Shown: positions 33,858-43,982, numbered from the stretch's first letter. The stretch is DNA of 64,000 nt from Candidatus Bandiella numerosa (GCF_029981845.1 NZ_CP104164.1:248001-312000); one strand, 5' to 3'. Notes: generated by a model from the sequence alone, not told the origin. Numbers and translations are program-made.

Positions 33858-35783
33858 ATGAGTAAGACAATTGGCATAGACTTAGGTACTACAAATTCAT
33901 GCGTAGCAATAATGGATGGTAAGAATCCTAAAGTTATAGAAAATTCAGAAGGAATGAGAACAACTCCTTCAATTGTTGCGTTTACTGAAAAAGGTGAAAA
34001 GTTAGTTGGTCAGCCAGCTAAAAGGCAAGCTGTGACTAATGCAAAAAATACTGTTTTTGCAGTAAAAAGGCTTATTGGAAGAACTTTCTCAGATCCTAAA
34101 ACTAAGGAATTAGCAAATAAGGCATCTTATTCAATAGTTCAAGCTAAGAGTAATGATGCTTGGGTGAAAATTGGCGATAAAGATTATGCTCCAAGCCAAA
34201 TTAGTGCGATGATCCTTGAAAAAATGAAGGAAACAGCTGAAAATTACCTAGGAGAAAAGGTGACAAAAGCCGTCATTACAGTGCCTGCTCATTTCAACGA
34301 TTCACAAAGGCAAGCTACAAAGGATGCTGGTAAAATTGCAGGATTAGAAGTACTTAGAATTATTAACGAACCTACAGCTGCAGCGCTTGCATATGGTCTT
34401 GATAAATCTGAAAGCAAAGTTATTGCTGTATATGATCTTGGTGGAGGTACATTCGATGTTTCGATACTTGAGATTGGTGATGGAATATTTGAAGTGAAAT
34501 CAACAAATGGGGATACATTCTTAGGTGGGGAAGATTTCGATCTAAAAGTATTGCAATACTTATGTGATGAATTTAAGAAGACTGATGGAATGGATTTAAT
34601 GAAAGATCCTTTGGCGCTTCAAAGATTAAAAGAAGCTGCAGAAAAAGCAAAAATTGAACTTTCTAATTCAATGGAGACTGATGTTAATTTACCATATATC
34701 ACAGCAGACTCATCAGGTCCAAAGCACTTGAATATTAAAATAACAAGGGCTAAATTTGAAAGCTTAGTGGAAGATTTAATAACAAGAACTATTGAGCCAT
34801 GTAAGGCTGCTTTAAAAGATGCTGGTATTTCTGCTTCAGGTATTGATGATGTAGTATTGGTTGGGGGCATGACCAGAATGCCTAAAGTTATTCAAAAAGT
34901 GAAAGAATTTTTTGGAAAGGAGCCGCATAAAGGTGTTAATCCTGATGAGGTTGTAGCAATTGGCGCTGCTATCCAAGGTGCTGTATTAAGTGGTGATATG
35001 AAAGATGTGGTTTTACTTGATGTCACGCCCCTTACTATTGGTATTGAAACACTTGGTGGGGTGTTAACTGCTCTTATTGAAAGAAATAGTACTATACCAA
35101 CCAAGAAAAGCCAGGTATTTTCAACTGCAGATGATAATCAATCTGCTGTTACAATCAGAGTGTTTCAAGGAGAAAGAAAAATGGCAGCTGACAACAAGTT
35201 GTTAGGGCAATTTAATCTTGAAGGCATAGCGCCATCTCCTAGAGGATTGCCGCAAATCGAAGTAACATTTGATGTTGATGCAAACGGCATACTCCATGTG
35301 TCAGCAAAAGATAAAGGAACTGGTAAGGAGCAAAAAATTACTATACAATCTTCCGGTGGTTTATCCGATGCAGAAATTGCGCAAATGGTTAAAGATGCAG
35401 AAGAAAATGCCAGCAAGGACGAGGAGAAAAAAGCTTTAGTCGAGGCAAGAAATAAGGCAGATTCTTTGATACACTCCACAGAAAAAAGTTTGAAAGAATA
35501 TGGAGATAAAATTTCATCTACAGACAAAGAGGAAGTTGAAAATATTATCAAGGATTTAAGATCTATTATGGATTCAGAAAATGTTGGTGAAATAAATAGT
35601 AAAGTTGAGAGCCTAACTCAAGCATCAATGAAAATTGGGCAACATGTTTATGGTAATGAGCAACAACCACCTAGTGAGGATAACGCTTCAACGAATGGTG
35701 GCAATGACAGCAATGAAGATGAAAAAGTTGTTGATGCTGAATATGAAGAAGTAAATGATGAAAAAGACAAAGGTTCTAAATAA
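33858..35783 (+). CDS. dnaK: Hsp70 chaperone DnaK
   Basis: The 641-aa chaperone begins MSKTIGIDLGTTNSCVA. The ATPase domain carries A-V-Y-D-L-G-G-G-T-F-D-V and V-L-V-G-G-M-T-R-M-P, the interdomain linker is V-V-L-L-D-V-T, and the tail is acidic. An earlier in-frame ATG at 33816 would add 14 residues not found in the family, so 33858 is chosen. dnaJ does not follow. A hairpin separates it from the terC-like gene. Confidence 0.97.
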   Translation: MSKTIGIDLGTTNSCVAIMDGKNPKVIENSEGMRTTPSIVAFTEKGEKLVGQPAKRQAVTNAKNTVFAVKRLIGRTFSDPKTKELANKASYSIVQAKSNDAWVKIGDKDYAPSQISAMILEKMKETAENYLGEKVTKAVITVPAHFNDSQRQATKDAGKIAGLEVLRIINEPTAAALAYGLDKSESKVIAVYDLGGGTFDVSILEIGDGIFEVKSTNGDTFLGGEDFDLKVLQYLCDEFKKTDGMDLMKDPLALQRLKEAAEKAKIELSNSMETDVNLPYITADSSGPKHLNIKITRAKFESLVEDLITRTIEPCKAALKDAGISASGIDDVVLVGGMTRMPKVIQKVKEFFGKEPHKGVNPDEVVAIGAAIQGAVLSGDMKDVVLLDVTPLTIGIETLGGVLTALIERNSTIPTKKSQVFSTADDNQSAVTIRVFQGERKMAADNKLLGQFNLEGIAPSPRGLPQIEVTFDVDANGILHVSAKDKGTGKEQKITIQSSGGLSDAEIAQMVKDAEENASKDEEKKALVEARNKADSLIHSTEKSLKEYGDKISSTDKEEVENIIKDLRSIMDSENVGEINSKVESLTQASMKIGQHVYGNEQQPPSEDNASTNGGNDSNEDEKVVDAEYEEVNDEKDKGSK

Positions 35784-35794
35784 TATTGGCATAA

Positions 35795-35850
35795 GCTAGT
35801 TATAAATACTATATTGATATAGATAAATTAATGGTTTGTAACTAGCATCT
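35795..35850 (+). terminator. Hairpin between dnaK and the TerC-family gene
   Basis: GCTAGTTATAAA (35795-35806) pairs with TTTGTAACTAGC (35835-35846): 12 base pairs with one G-U, a 28-nt loop, and ATCTTTT after it. It ends 4 bp before the next start codon, so it is either a leaky terminator or an attenuator. Confidence 0.5.
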
Positions 35851-35853
35851 TTT

Positions 35854-36777
35854 ATGTTCCCAAATTATAGTTGGATTTTTTTAATAATAGTTGTATTTAT
35901 AGCAGTTTTCGTTGATCTTGGAGTTTCGCTTAGGAATTCAAAAAAAATTAGTGTTAAAAGCGCGATACATTTATCAATACTTTGGATAGCGCTGGCTGTG
36001 TCAGTGGGGATCCTGATATATTTTCATGCTGGAATTGATATGGCAGTGGAATATATAACGGCCTACAGTATAGAATTATCACTTAGTATTGATAATGTTT
36101 TTGTTTTTATACTGATATTTAAATATTTTAATATTGAGGATAAGCATCAGCATAAAGTGTTATTTATTGGTGTTTTAAGTGCCGTAATCTTCAGATTTAT
36201 CATGATTACACTTGGCATATATGTTATTCATATGTTTGAATGGATATTTTTGCCATTTGGGTTATTACTAATGTATAGCGGTTATAAATTGCCACTTATG
36301 GGTGGAGCTAAATCAAATTCATTTGATAATAATTTGATTTTGAAATTTATAAAAAAACACTTTAATTATAGTGATAACTCTAAAAATGGTGAATTATTTT
36401 TTCGTAAGAATAATAAATTTTTCATTACCCCGCTTGCACTTTCTCTTTTAGTTATAGAAAAAGCTGATATCATATTTGCTTTAGATTCTGTGCCAGCTGT
36501 ACTTGCAATAACTAAAGAGCCATTTATTGCATTTAGCTCGAACATTTTAGCCATTTTAGGATTAAGGTCTATGTATTTTGTTATGTCAAATGCTGTCCAA
36601 GATTATAGATATTTAAAGCATGGAATTGGTTACATGCTGATATACGTAGGATTAAAAATGGTTTTAAGTTTTTTCGACATTCATTTTTCAAATTATATTT
36701 CAATATTAATGATTATTCTCTTTATATTTTGCTCTATAATGCTATCAATAATTAAAAAACCAGTAATAAGGAAGTAG
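35854..36777 (+). CDS. TerC/Alx-family integral membrane protein
   Basis: The 307-aa protein has about eight membrane helices and the family-defining acidic residues in Y-S-I-E-L-S-L-S-I-D-N-V-F-V-F and V-I-E-K-A-D-I-I-F-A-L-D-S-V-P-A. TerC/Alx proteins are linked to Mn2+ export and metal loading of exported proteins. The start is immediately downstream of the dnaK hairpin. The exact substrate is unproved. Confidence 0.88.
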   Translation: MFPNYSWIFLIIVVFIAVFVDLGVSLRNSKKISVKSAIHLSILWIALAVSVGILIYFHAGIDMAVEYITAYSIELSLSIDNVFVFILIFKYFNIEDKHQHKVLFIGVLSAVIFRFIMITLGIYVIHMFEWIFLPFGLLLMYSGYKLPLMGGAKSNSFDNNLILKFIKKHFNYSDNSKNGELFFRKNNKFFITPLALSLLVIEKADIIFALDSVPAVLAITKEPFIAFSSNILAILGLRSMYFVMSNAVQDYRYLKHGIGYMLIYVGLKMVLSFFDIHFSNYISILMIILFIFCSIMLSIIKKPVIRK

Positions 36778-36823
36778 AGCAATGTGTTATACTGTTAAAA
36801 ATAAATATTTTAGGTCTTAAAAA

Positions 36824-37387
36824 ATGAAAATTAGTGCTAATGACGTAAAAGTAGGTAATGTTATATCCCACGATAATAAATACTTAGTAGTATTAAAAAC
36901 TATGCATACTCAACCAGGTAAGGGAGGTGCGTATATTCAATTGGAAACGAAGGATATAAAAACTGGTACCAAAATTAATCATAGGTTCAGAAGTAGCGAA
37001 GATGTTGAGAGAGTAAGATTAGATCAGCAACGGTATCAATTTTTATATGAAGAGGGTAATTTTTTAATATTGATGGATCAGGAAAATTTTGAACAAAAAA
37101 GTATAGATAAAGCTCTAGTCGGTGATCAACTTCCATTTTTAGAAGAGAGCATGGAGATAACTTTGGAAATGTATAATAATGAGGCGTTACTCGCATATTT
37201 ACCTTCATCAGCTGAAGTAACAATCAAAGAATGTGAACCAGTAGTAAAGGGACAAACCTCTGCATCATCATATAAACCGGCTATATTAGAAAATGGAGCA
37301 AGAATTATGGTGCCTCCTTTTATAAACATGGGAGATAGGGTAATCGTGGATATTAAAGAATTAAAATACTTAGAAAGAGCGAAATAA
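36824..37387 (+). CDS. efp: Translation elongation factor P
   Basis: EF-P relieves ribosome stalling at polyproline stretches. The 187-aa protein has three beta domains. The tip loop is P-G-K-G-G-A-Y, with the modifiable lysine at position 33, and domain III carries the signature Y-K-P-A-I-L-E-N-G-A-R-I-M-V-P-P-F-I. The E-R-V-R-L-D-Q segment is family-like. bolA follows after 1 bp, giving an efp-bolA-grxD operon. Confidence 0.97.
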   Translation: MKISANDVKVGNVISHDNKYLVVLKTMHTQPGKGGAYIQLETKDIKTGTKINHRFRSSEDVERVRLDQQRYQFLYEEGNFLILMDQENFEQKSIDKALVGDQLPFLEESMEITLEMYNNEALLAYLPSSAEVTIKECEPVVKGQTSASSYKPAILENGARIMVPPFINMGDRVIVDIKELKYLERAK

Positions 37388-37388
37388 T

Positions 37389-37622
37389 ATGCCGATTAAT
37401 TATGATATTCTATATGAAACAATTTTACGAGGATTTCCGAATTCTAAAATTGAGTTAGTAGATACGGTCGGTGACAACAATCACTACAGCGTTAAAATAA
37501 CATCTGAAAAATTTAATAATCTTTCTAGAGTAGAGCAACATAAATTAGTGCATAAAGTTCTCAAAGATTGTTTGGGAACTGATTTACATGCACTTTCTAT
37601 CCAAACTTTTAAAACAAAATAA
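37389..37622 (+). CDS. BolA-family protein
   Basis: The 77-aa protein has the BolA class II KH-like fold with D-N-N-H-Y-S-V-K-I (metal-binding His) and F-N-N-L-S-R-V-E-Q-H-K-L-V-H-K-V-L. BolA proteins bind [2Fe-2S] clusters jointly with a CGFS glutaredoxin. That partner gene, grxD, is 10 bp downstream. Together they are predicted to traffic iron-sulphur clusters. Confidence 0.92.
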   Translation: MPINYDILYETILRGFPNSKIELVDTVGDNNHYSVKITSEKFNNLSRVEQHKLVHKVLKDCLGTDLHALSIQTFKTK

Positions 37623-37632
37623 TCTATAAACC

Positions 37633-37956
37633 ATGAACCAAGATATACATAATCAAATTAAGAAAATTATTGAAGAAAATAGAACCGTATTATTTATGAA
37701 GGGCACACCAGAAATACCTATGTGTGGGTTTTCTGCAACGGTTGTTAATATTTTAAATATTTTAGAAGTTGAATTTTTAGGAATAAATATATTAGATAAC
37801 GATGAGATGAGACAAGGTATAAAAGAATATTCTGATTGGCCCACCATCCCACAACTGTATGTTAACCAAGAATTCGTAGGTGGTTGTGATATAGTGCAAG
37901 ATATGTATAAAAATGGCGAGTTGCAAAATTTACTATTTGATAAAAAAAATAATTAA
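37633..37956 (+). CDS. grxD: Monothiol glutaredoxin (Grx4/Grx5 type)
   Basis: The 107-aa protein has the monothiol active site C-G-F-S in P-M-C-G-F-S-A, preceded by the F-M-K-G-T-P-E loop, plus W-P-T-I-P-Q-L-Y and G-G-C-D-I-V for glutathione binding. It holds a glutathione-ligated [2Fe-2S] cluster and passes clusters to targets. It pairs with the upstream bolA-like gene. Confidence 0.96.
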   Translation: MNQDIHNQIKKIIEENRTVLFMKGTPEIPMCGFSATVVNILNILEVEFLGINILDNDEMRQGIKEYSDWPTIPQLYVNQEFVGGCDIVQDMYKNGELQNLLFDKKNN

Positions 37957-38192
37957 GCACTGTTAGTCACTATCTAAGTTCTAATTAAGTAGAAAAATGA
38001 AAATAACCACTTTATTTGTATATATTTGATAAATCTAAAACATCGTACTTAATGCTAATCATAAAAAGAGTAGTTTTAATTCTTAGGACTACCTCTATAT
38101 ATCTTTTCTTTCTTTATACTCATTTTGCAACTCCTTTTAATTTATCAGAAGTTGCTTAATTTTACTCTTGTTTTAAGGGTTTACTTCAGCGT

Positions 38193-38732
38193 TTAATGAT
38201 TACAATGTTTATCATGAAAATGTGGCGGATACTTTTTTATATGTTTTTCTACCTTGCGGATTAATATGTCGCGTTTCATTTTTGAAAGGTAGTCCAAGAA
38301 AATTTTTCCATCTAAATAATCTACTTCATGTTGTATAACAGCTGACAAAAAGCCTTCTGCTTTTAGCTTTTGTGCTTTTCCATCATAATCAAAATAGTTA
38401 ATCTTTATTGCACTAGGGCGATTAATTTCCGCAGAGATACCAGGGAAGCATAATGAAGCTTCTTTATATGTTTGCATATTATCAGAACGCCAAGTTATTA
38501 TTGGATTGATAAAAGTAAGGGGAGATTTGGTATTGTTATCTTGCAAATCAACAACAGCTATTCGCTTTAGTATGCCCACCATATTAGCGCCTAAACCTAC
38601 GGCATCTTCAACATACATGGTAGAGAACATATCATCTACTATTTTTCGTATATCTTCATTAATATCTGCTACCGGCTCTGCCTTCATTTTAAATATAGGA
38701 TGAGGAGCATAAATCAAAGGTAAAATTGACAT
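38193..38732 (-). CDS. Peptide-deformylase-like protein with degenerate active site
   Basis: The 179-aa protein has the deformylase fold and the order of its motifs, but each is altered. Motif 1 (G-x-G-x-A-A-x-Q) reads G-L-G-A-N-M (46-51), losing the Gln. Motif 2 (E-G-C-L-S) reads E-A-S-L-C (91-95), putting Ser at the metal-binding Cys. Motif 3 (H-E-x-D-H) reads H-E-V-D-Y (135-139), losing the second His ligand. The C-terminus is His-rich (H-F-H-D-K-H-C-N-H). Normal deformylation is unlikely; a true def should be elsewhere. It may be a paralogue with a new role. Confidence 0.8.
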   Translation of the reverse strand: MSILPLIYAPHPIFKMKAEPVADINEDIRKIVDDMFSTMYVEDAVGLGANMVGILKRIAVVDLQDNNTKSPLTFINPIITWRSDNMQTYKEASLCFPGISAEINRPSAIKINYFDYDGKAQKLKAEGFLSAVIQHEVDYLDGKIFLDYLSKMKRDILIRKVEKHIKKYPPHFHDKHCNH

Positions 38733-38900
38733 AATAAAATAATTTTATTTATAAATAGGACTCATAATTATTTGTATATACAGTGTAGTGATAGATAGAG
38801 CAACTAAATTATCTGAGAGTTACCAAGCTGTTTTCTTGAAGAATTAATTTTTATTGTATAACGCCTCTGAATCTATGTGTGATATTTTATTAAAATATTT

Positions 38901-41012
38901 TTAAACCTCACCAAAAGTTTTTATTTTTACCTTTGGGTGAATTTCATTTTGCGATAAAATTATCAAATTTGGCTTAAATCTTTCAGTTACCGATCTAACG
39001 AAGGGTCTTAAAATTGGAGATGTTAGCAACACAGGTGTAACTCTTGAAGTAGCTAATTTATCCAATTTAACATTAATGCTTTCAACAAATTCACGTAACT
39101 TACTTGGTTGCATTGCAAGATGTTTACTATCGTCTTCTCCCACTAAATTTTCCATAAAAATTTGTTCCCAATGTGAAGACAAAACTACTATTGGAATAAA
39201 TCCTTCTTCGTTCAAAAAGCTATGGCATATTTGCTTGCTGAGTCTTGTCCGTATATGCTCAACCATTCTGGCTACATTTGTGGTGCTGTTGGCAATTTCA
39301 GATATTGCCTCTAGTATAGAGGGTAAATCCTTTACAGCCACCGATTCACTTAATAAGCTTTGCAATATTCTCTGGAAGGTAACAACCGTAATCTGACCTG
39401 GAACAACTTCATCTGCAAGTTTTTTATGATCACCCTCTAAATTAGATAATAATTTTTTTGTTTCACTATAGGTCAATAACTCTGTAATGTTTTCCTTAAC
39501 TATTTCAGTTAAATGAGTGGATATAATGGTTATAGGTTCGATAACTGTATATTCTTTAAAAATAGCCTCTTCTTTAGCACTTCTATCAACCCATCTTGCA
39601 GGCAAATTAAATACCGGTTCAGTAGTGTCCTCTCCATTAATTTCAATCGCACCTCCTGCGGGATTGATGACTAATAGATTTAGTGGTTTTAATTCACCTC
39701 TACCACATTCAATATCTTTGATTTTTATTACATAAACTTTAGGTTCAAGTTGCACATTGTCCTGTATTCTTACAGATGGCAGTATGAATCCTAAATCTTG
39801 GGCGATTTGTTTTCGTAACGATTTTATCTGATCAGTCAATTTATATTCTTGGTTATTATCCACCATTTGCAATAGTTCATAACCTAATTCAATTTTTAGA
39901 TAGTCGATGTGAAGCGACTGTATAATCATCTCCTCTTGAGTTAATTCTTTTTTCTCTGGTTGTTGCTTTAATTGTATTTCCAATTTTTCTGCTTCTTTCT
40001 TATGTTTGTTTAAAAAATATGCAAGCGTTCCAGATAGCAAGGAGATTATGAAAAATGGAACAAACGGAATGCCAGGCATCGCACTCATCACGATTAATAA
40101 GCCACTACATGCAAATAGGGCTTGAGGATACTTGCTTAATTGTTGCAAAATTGCTTTGTCGGCAGAACCATGTATTCCTGATTTAGTTACTAATAAACCA
40201 GCGCTGATTGATACAATAAGTGCAGGGATTTGTGCTACTAACCCATCTCCAATTGTAAGTAAAGTATATGTTTGCATAGCCTCATCAAAGCTCATACCAT
40301 TTTGAACAACTCCAATGATAATTCCAGCTATGAAGTTGATGAAAGTTATTAATAAGCCCGCAATTGCGTCTCCACGTACAAATTTATTGGCCCCATCCAT
40401 GGAACCAAAAAATGTACTTTCATCTTCCAGATTCTTTCTTCTTTCTCTTGCTTGTTCCTCATTAATGATACCAGAAGATAAGTCTGCATCTATGGACATT
40501 TGCTTACCTGGCATGGCATCTAAGCTAAATCTTGCTGCTACCTCAGCAATTCGTCCTGAGCCCTTAGTAATAACAACAAAATTAATTATAGTTAATATTC
40601 CAAAAACAATTGCGCCTATAACAACTGAGCCTTGCATAACAAAAAATCCAAATGCTTCTACCACGTGTCCTGCCGCAGAAGGACCAAGATGGCCATCTGC
40701 CAAAATTAATCTAGTAGTTGAAATATTGAGTGCCAATCTGAACATAGTCACAATCAGCAAGATGCTTGGAAATGCATTAAAATCGAGGGGTTTGTCAATG
40801 AATAATACTGTCATTAAAATCAGAGCAGAAAAAGCTATTGATAAACTTAACAAATAATCCAACAATCCTGGCGATATTGGAAAAATTAAAAAACCTATAA
40901 TACATAAAATGCCAACGGCAAATATTATATCTTTCTGAGATGATAGATTGGTAAATCCTTTAGCTAATGCGCCAATTTTAAAATTCGCAATACTATCTTT
41001 TAAATTATCCAT
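38901..41012 (-). CDS. flhA: Flagellar export gate protein FlhA
   Basis: The 703-aa protein has eight N-terminal membrane helices, the FHIPEP signature region (R-L-A-L-N-I-S-T-T-R-L-I-L, then V-I-T-K-G-S-G-R-I-A-E-V-A-A-R-F) and the conserved D-A-M-P-G-K-Q-M-S-I-D-A-D-L loop. A large cytoplasmic C-domain follows. FlhA is the main gate of the flagellar type III export apparatus in the inner membrane. Length matches flagellar FlhA. No other flagellar gene is adjacent; fliQ is at 53.3 kb. An injectisome homologue is possible but less likely. Confidence 0.93.
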   Translation of the reverse strand: MDNLKDSIANFKIGALAKGFTNLSSQKDIIFAVGILCIIGFLIFPISPGLLDYLLSLSIAFSALILMTVLFIDKPLDFNAFPSILLIVTMFRLALNISTTRLILADGHLGPSAAGHVVEAFGFFVMQGSVVIGAIVFGILTIINFVVITKGSGRIAEVAARFSLDAMPGKQMSIDADLSSGIINEEQARERRKNLEDESTFFGSMDGANKFVRGDAIAGLLITFINFIAGIIIGVVQNGMSFDEAMQTYTLLTIGDGLVAQIPALIVSISAGLLVTKSGIHGSADKAILQQLSKYPQALFACSGLLIVMSAMPGIPFVPFFIISLLSGTLAYFLNKHKKEAEKLEIQLKQQPEKKELTQEEMIIQSLHIDYLKIELGYELLQMVDNNQEYKLTDQIKSLRKQIAQDLGFILPSVRIQDNVQLEPKVYVIKIKDIECGRGELKPLNLLVINPAGGAIEINGEDTTEPVFNLPARWVDRSAKEEAIFKEYTVIEPITIISTHLTEIVKENITELLTYSETKKLLSNLEGDHKKLADEVVPGQITVVTFQRILQSLLSESVAVKDLPSILEAISEIANSTTNVARMVEHIRTRLSKQICHSFLNEEGFIPIVVLSSHWEQIFMENLVGEDDSKHLAMQPSKLREFVESINVKLDKLATSRVTPVLLTSPILRPFVRSVTERFKPNLIILSQNEIHPKVKIKTFGEV

Positions 41013-41042
41013 TTAATTCTGAAATCCCACTACCCAGCATTA

Positions 41043-43685
41043 CTATAGAAGTTGTTTTAAAACAAGGTTTAGAATACCATTATTTAAAAAATAATCTAGC
41101 TCTATTTCAGTATCAATACGAGAAAGCAATTTAAAGCTGTTAATTACAGTGCCGTTTCTCTTAATTTGACATTCTATTAAACCCTTCGGTTTCACCTTAT
41201 TATAACCAATTAACGCGATGGTTTCATCGCCTTTTAATGTTATATTTTCTAACGTGTTATCAACAAATTGAAGCGGTAAAACACCCATACCAATCAGATT
41301 AGAGCGGTGAATTCTTTCAAAACTTTCTGCTATTACTGCTTTTATTCCAAGCAATTTCGTGCCCTTTGCAGCCCAGTCTCTTGAAGAGCCAGTTCCATAT
41401 TCCTTCCCTGCAAAGATAATAAGAGGGACATTTTCTGTGATGTATTTGCTTGAAGCATCGTAAATTGTCATAGGGGTGCCCACCCCTTTTTTATCAAAAT
41501 GTTGAGTAAATCCTCCTTCTTTGCCATTAGCCAATTTGTTTTTAATTCTAATATTAGCAAATGTGCCTCTCACCATTATTTCATCATTGCCTCTTCTTGA
41601 GCCGAGTGAATTAAAATCCTGTTGCTTCACCCCTTTTTTGAGCAAATACTCGCCAGCAGTGTGGTTTGGCGATATATTCCCTGCAGGGCTTATGTGATCT
41701 GTTGTTACGCTATCACCAAAAATTGCCAATATTCTAGCATTTTCAATATTTTCAATAGATGAATTTTCAATTTCAAAATCAAAAAAAGGAGGGCTCTTAA
41801 TATAAGTACTGTCATCTTGCCATGAATAGCATGTTGTTTTATTAATATGAATTTTCTTCCATTCATCATCACCTTCAAGAATGTGCTTATACTTTTCTGT
41901 GAACATGTCCTTAGTGATGATACCATTCACAACATCTTTTATCTCATTATCACTTGGCCATATATCATGTAAAAATACTTCCTTTCCATGCTTATCGATT
42001 CCTATTGGCTCTTTTAAGATATTGATATCAATTGTGCCAACCAAAGCGAATGCAACGCAAAGCATAGGAGAAGCTAAGTAATTTTGTTTAACCAGTGGAT
42101 GAATTCTCCCTTCGAAATTTCTATTTCCAGATAAAATTGCAGAAACGGATAGATTGTTTTCTTTAATGGATTTTTCAATATCTTCTGAAAGAGGTCCAGA
42201 ATTGCCAATACAAGTTGTGCAACCATATCCAACCAAGTAAAATCCTAATTTTTCTAGATAGTAAATCAAAGCAGATCTTTCTAGATACTCTGTAACAACT
42301 TGGGAACCAGGCGCTAATGATGTTTTTACCCATTTTTTGGTTTTTAATCCAAGATCATATGCTCTTTTTGCCAGCAAACCCGCCCCCATCAAAACATATG
42401 GATTGGACGTGTTGGTGCAACTGGTTATTGCAGAAATTACAATATCTCCATCTTTTAATTTGTCATCGTCAGGCCTACTACCTTCTTTAGATTTCAATTC
42501 AGAAAGCAATATTTTATCCTGAGGCCTTTTTGGTCCAGCAATGCACGGCTGAATATGGCTAATATCAAGCTCAACATACTCATTAAATTTCATTTTATCA
42601 TCATCTGTATGCTCACACCACACGCCTTGCTCTTTGGCATATGCTTCAACAAGCGCAAGCTGTGACTTACTCCTACCTGTTAAATCTAGGTATTTGATAA
42701 CCTCAGCATCAATTGGAAAATAACCACATGTTGCCCCATATTCTGGAGCCATATTAGCAATTGTTGCTCTTTCAAACAAAGAGAGATGCTTTAATGCAGG
42801 GCCATAAAATTCCACAAATTTACCAACAACATTCTTCTTTCTGAGTATTTCGGTGATTGTTAAAACCATATCTGTTGCAGTTATTCCTGGGCTTAATTTT
42901 CCTGTTAGCTTAAATCCAACAACTTTTGGCACCAGCAGTGATGTTGGTTGCCCAAGCATTGTGGCTTCTGCTTCTATTCCACCAACTCCCCAACCAAGCA
43001 CGGCTAGACCGTTTATCATAGTAGTGTGGCTATCTGTTCCAACTACAGTATCAAAAAAGGCAACGTCATTGCCGCCTGTTTTAACTTCAGAAACAACACT
43101 TGCTAAATATTCCAAATTCACTTGGTGGCAAATTCCTTTGCCAGGTGGAATTACCCTGAAATTTTCAAATGATTCTTGTCCCCATTTCAAAAATTTATAA
43201 CGCTCGTTGTTCCTTTGAAATTCCAGCTTTATGTTTTCTGCGTATGACTTTGATGAACCAAATTTATCAACTTGCACTGAATGATCAATCACCAAATCAA
43301 CAGGAATTTGCGGGTTTATTTTTTTAGGGTCAAGCCCTTTGTTTTTCATGGCATCTCTCATTGCAGCCAAATCAACCACAGCAGGCACTCCTGTAAAATC
43401 CTGCATCAAAACCCTTGAAGGATGATATAGAATTTCATCCTGATTCACATCATCACTGCAGTAATTAAGCAAGCTTTTGATGCTTTTAAGTGTCACATTT
43501 TTGCCATCTTCCTTTCTCAGCAAATTCTCTAGTATAATTTTTATCACATTTGGAAGCTCTTTTAGGTTTATATTCAGCTCTAAAGCTGCTTTCCTTAAGC
43601 TAAAAAAAGTATATTTTTTATTATTTGCCAGCAACTCGCTTCTTACTTTTAAGCTATCTACGTTTGACATTTGCATTTTTACCAT
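41043..43685 (-). CDS. acnA: Aconitate hydratase A
   Basis: The 880-aa enzyme isomerises citrate to isocitrate in the TCA cycle. The [4Fe-4S] ligands are in S-C-T-N-T-S-N-P and G-Y-G-C-T-T-C-I-G-N-S-G-P-L. G-T-D-S-H-T-T-M-I-N-G and the C-terminal swivelling-domain motif K-E-Y-G-T-G-S-S-R-D-W-A are conserved. The start at 43685 (MVKMQM) has two later in-frame ATGs; the true start may be MSNVDS, six residues in. Confidence 0.97.
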   Translation of the reverse strand: MVKMQMSNVDSLKVRSELLANNKKYTFFSLRKAALELNINLKELPNVIKIILENLLRKEDGKNVTLKSIKSLLNYCSDDVNQDEILYHPSRVLMQDFTGVPAVVDLAAMRDAMKNKGLDPKKINPQIPVDLVIDHSVQVDKFGSSKSYAENIKLEFQRNNERYKFLKWGQESFENFRVIPPGKGICHQVNLEYLASVVSEVKTGGNDVAFFDTVVGTDSHTTMINGLAVLGWGVGGIEAEATMLGQPTSLLVPKVVGFKLTGKLSPGITATDMVLTITEILRKKNVVGKFVEFYGPALKHLSLFERATIANMAPEYGATCGYFPIDAEVIKYLDLTGRSKSQLALVEAYAKEQGVWCEHTDDDKMKFNEYVELDISHIQPCIAGPKRPQDKILLSELKSKEGSRPDDDKLKDGDIVISAITSCTNTSNPYVLMGAGLLAKRAYDLGLKTKKWVKTSLAPGSQVVTEYLERSALIYYLEKLGFYLVGYGCTTCIGNSGPLSEDIEKSIKENNLSVSAILSGNRNFEGRIHPLVKQNYLASPMLCVAFALVGTIDINILKEPIGIDKHGKEVFLHDIWPSDNEIKDVVNGIITKDMFTEKYKHILEGDDEWKKIHINKTTCYSWQDDSTYIKSPPFFDFEIENSSIENIENARILAIFGDSVTTDHISPAGNISPNHTAGEYLLKKGVKQQDFNSLGSRRGNDEIMVRGTFANIRIKNKLANGKEGGFTQHFDKKGVGTPMTIYDASSKYITENVPLIIFAGKEYGTGSSRDWAAKGTKLLGIKAVIAESFERIHRSNLIGMGVLPLQFVDNTLENITLKGDETIALIGYNKVKPKGLIECQIKRNGTVINSFKLLSRIDTEIELDYFLNNGILNLVLKQLL

Positions 43686-43821
43686 TGTCTTTATTATATT
43701 TACAAATTAACCTCTTAAAAATTCTACATGATAGATGTCCAAGTTCGCAACATTTTTTTAGCAACATCTTTTTGAATTGTAATAAAATATAGTAAAGAAT
43801 CTGCGATTAATTATAGTGAAG

Positions 43822-43982
43822 TATACCTCTCGTAAATTAAGAGTTGGCAAATTTATAGACGACAGAGAACTTGGAAAAGAGCCAGTAATACGAATGATGA
43901 GCATGAGGCGCGTATATAAATACGTAACGAAATGCGAAATTCGAAGTATGACGAAGCCAATTTTTCAAGTTATCCGAGTATA
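43822..43982. repeat. 161-bp dispersed repeat, copy 1
   Basis: This copy matches 46394-46554 with about 3 mismatches in 161 bases, same orientation. Its ends are imperfect inverted repeats (TATACCTCTCG at the left, TCCGAGTATA at the right). It contains a perfect small hairpin CGTAT-ATAA-ATACG. It is richer in G+C than its surroundings. The ends and fold suggest a MITE or rickettsial-palindrome-like element, or a structured RNA. Confidence 0.85.

Noticed and set aside
34619..35551. Antisense frames inside dnaK
   Set aside because: Typical shadows of a highly conserved gene on the opposite strand; no independent evidence.
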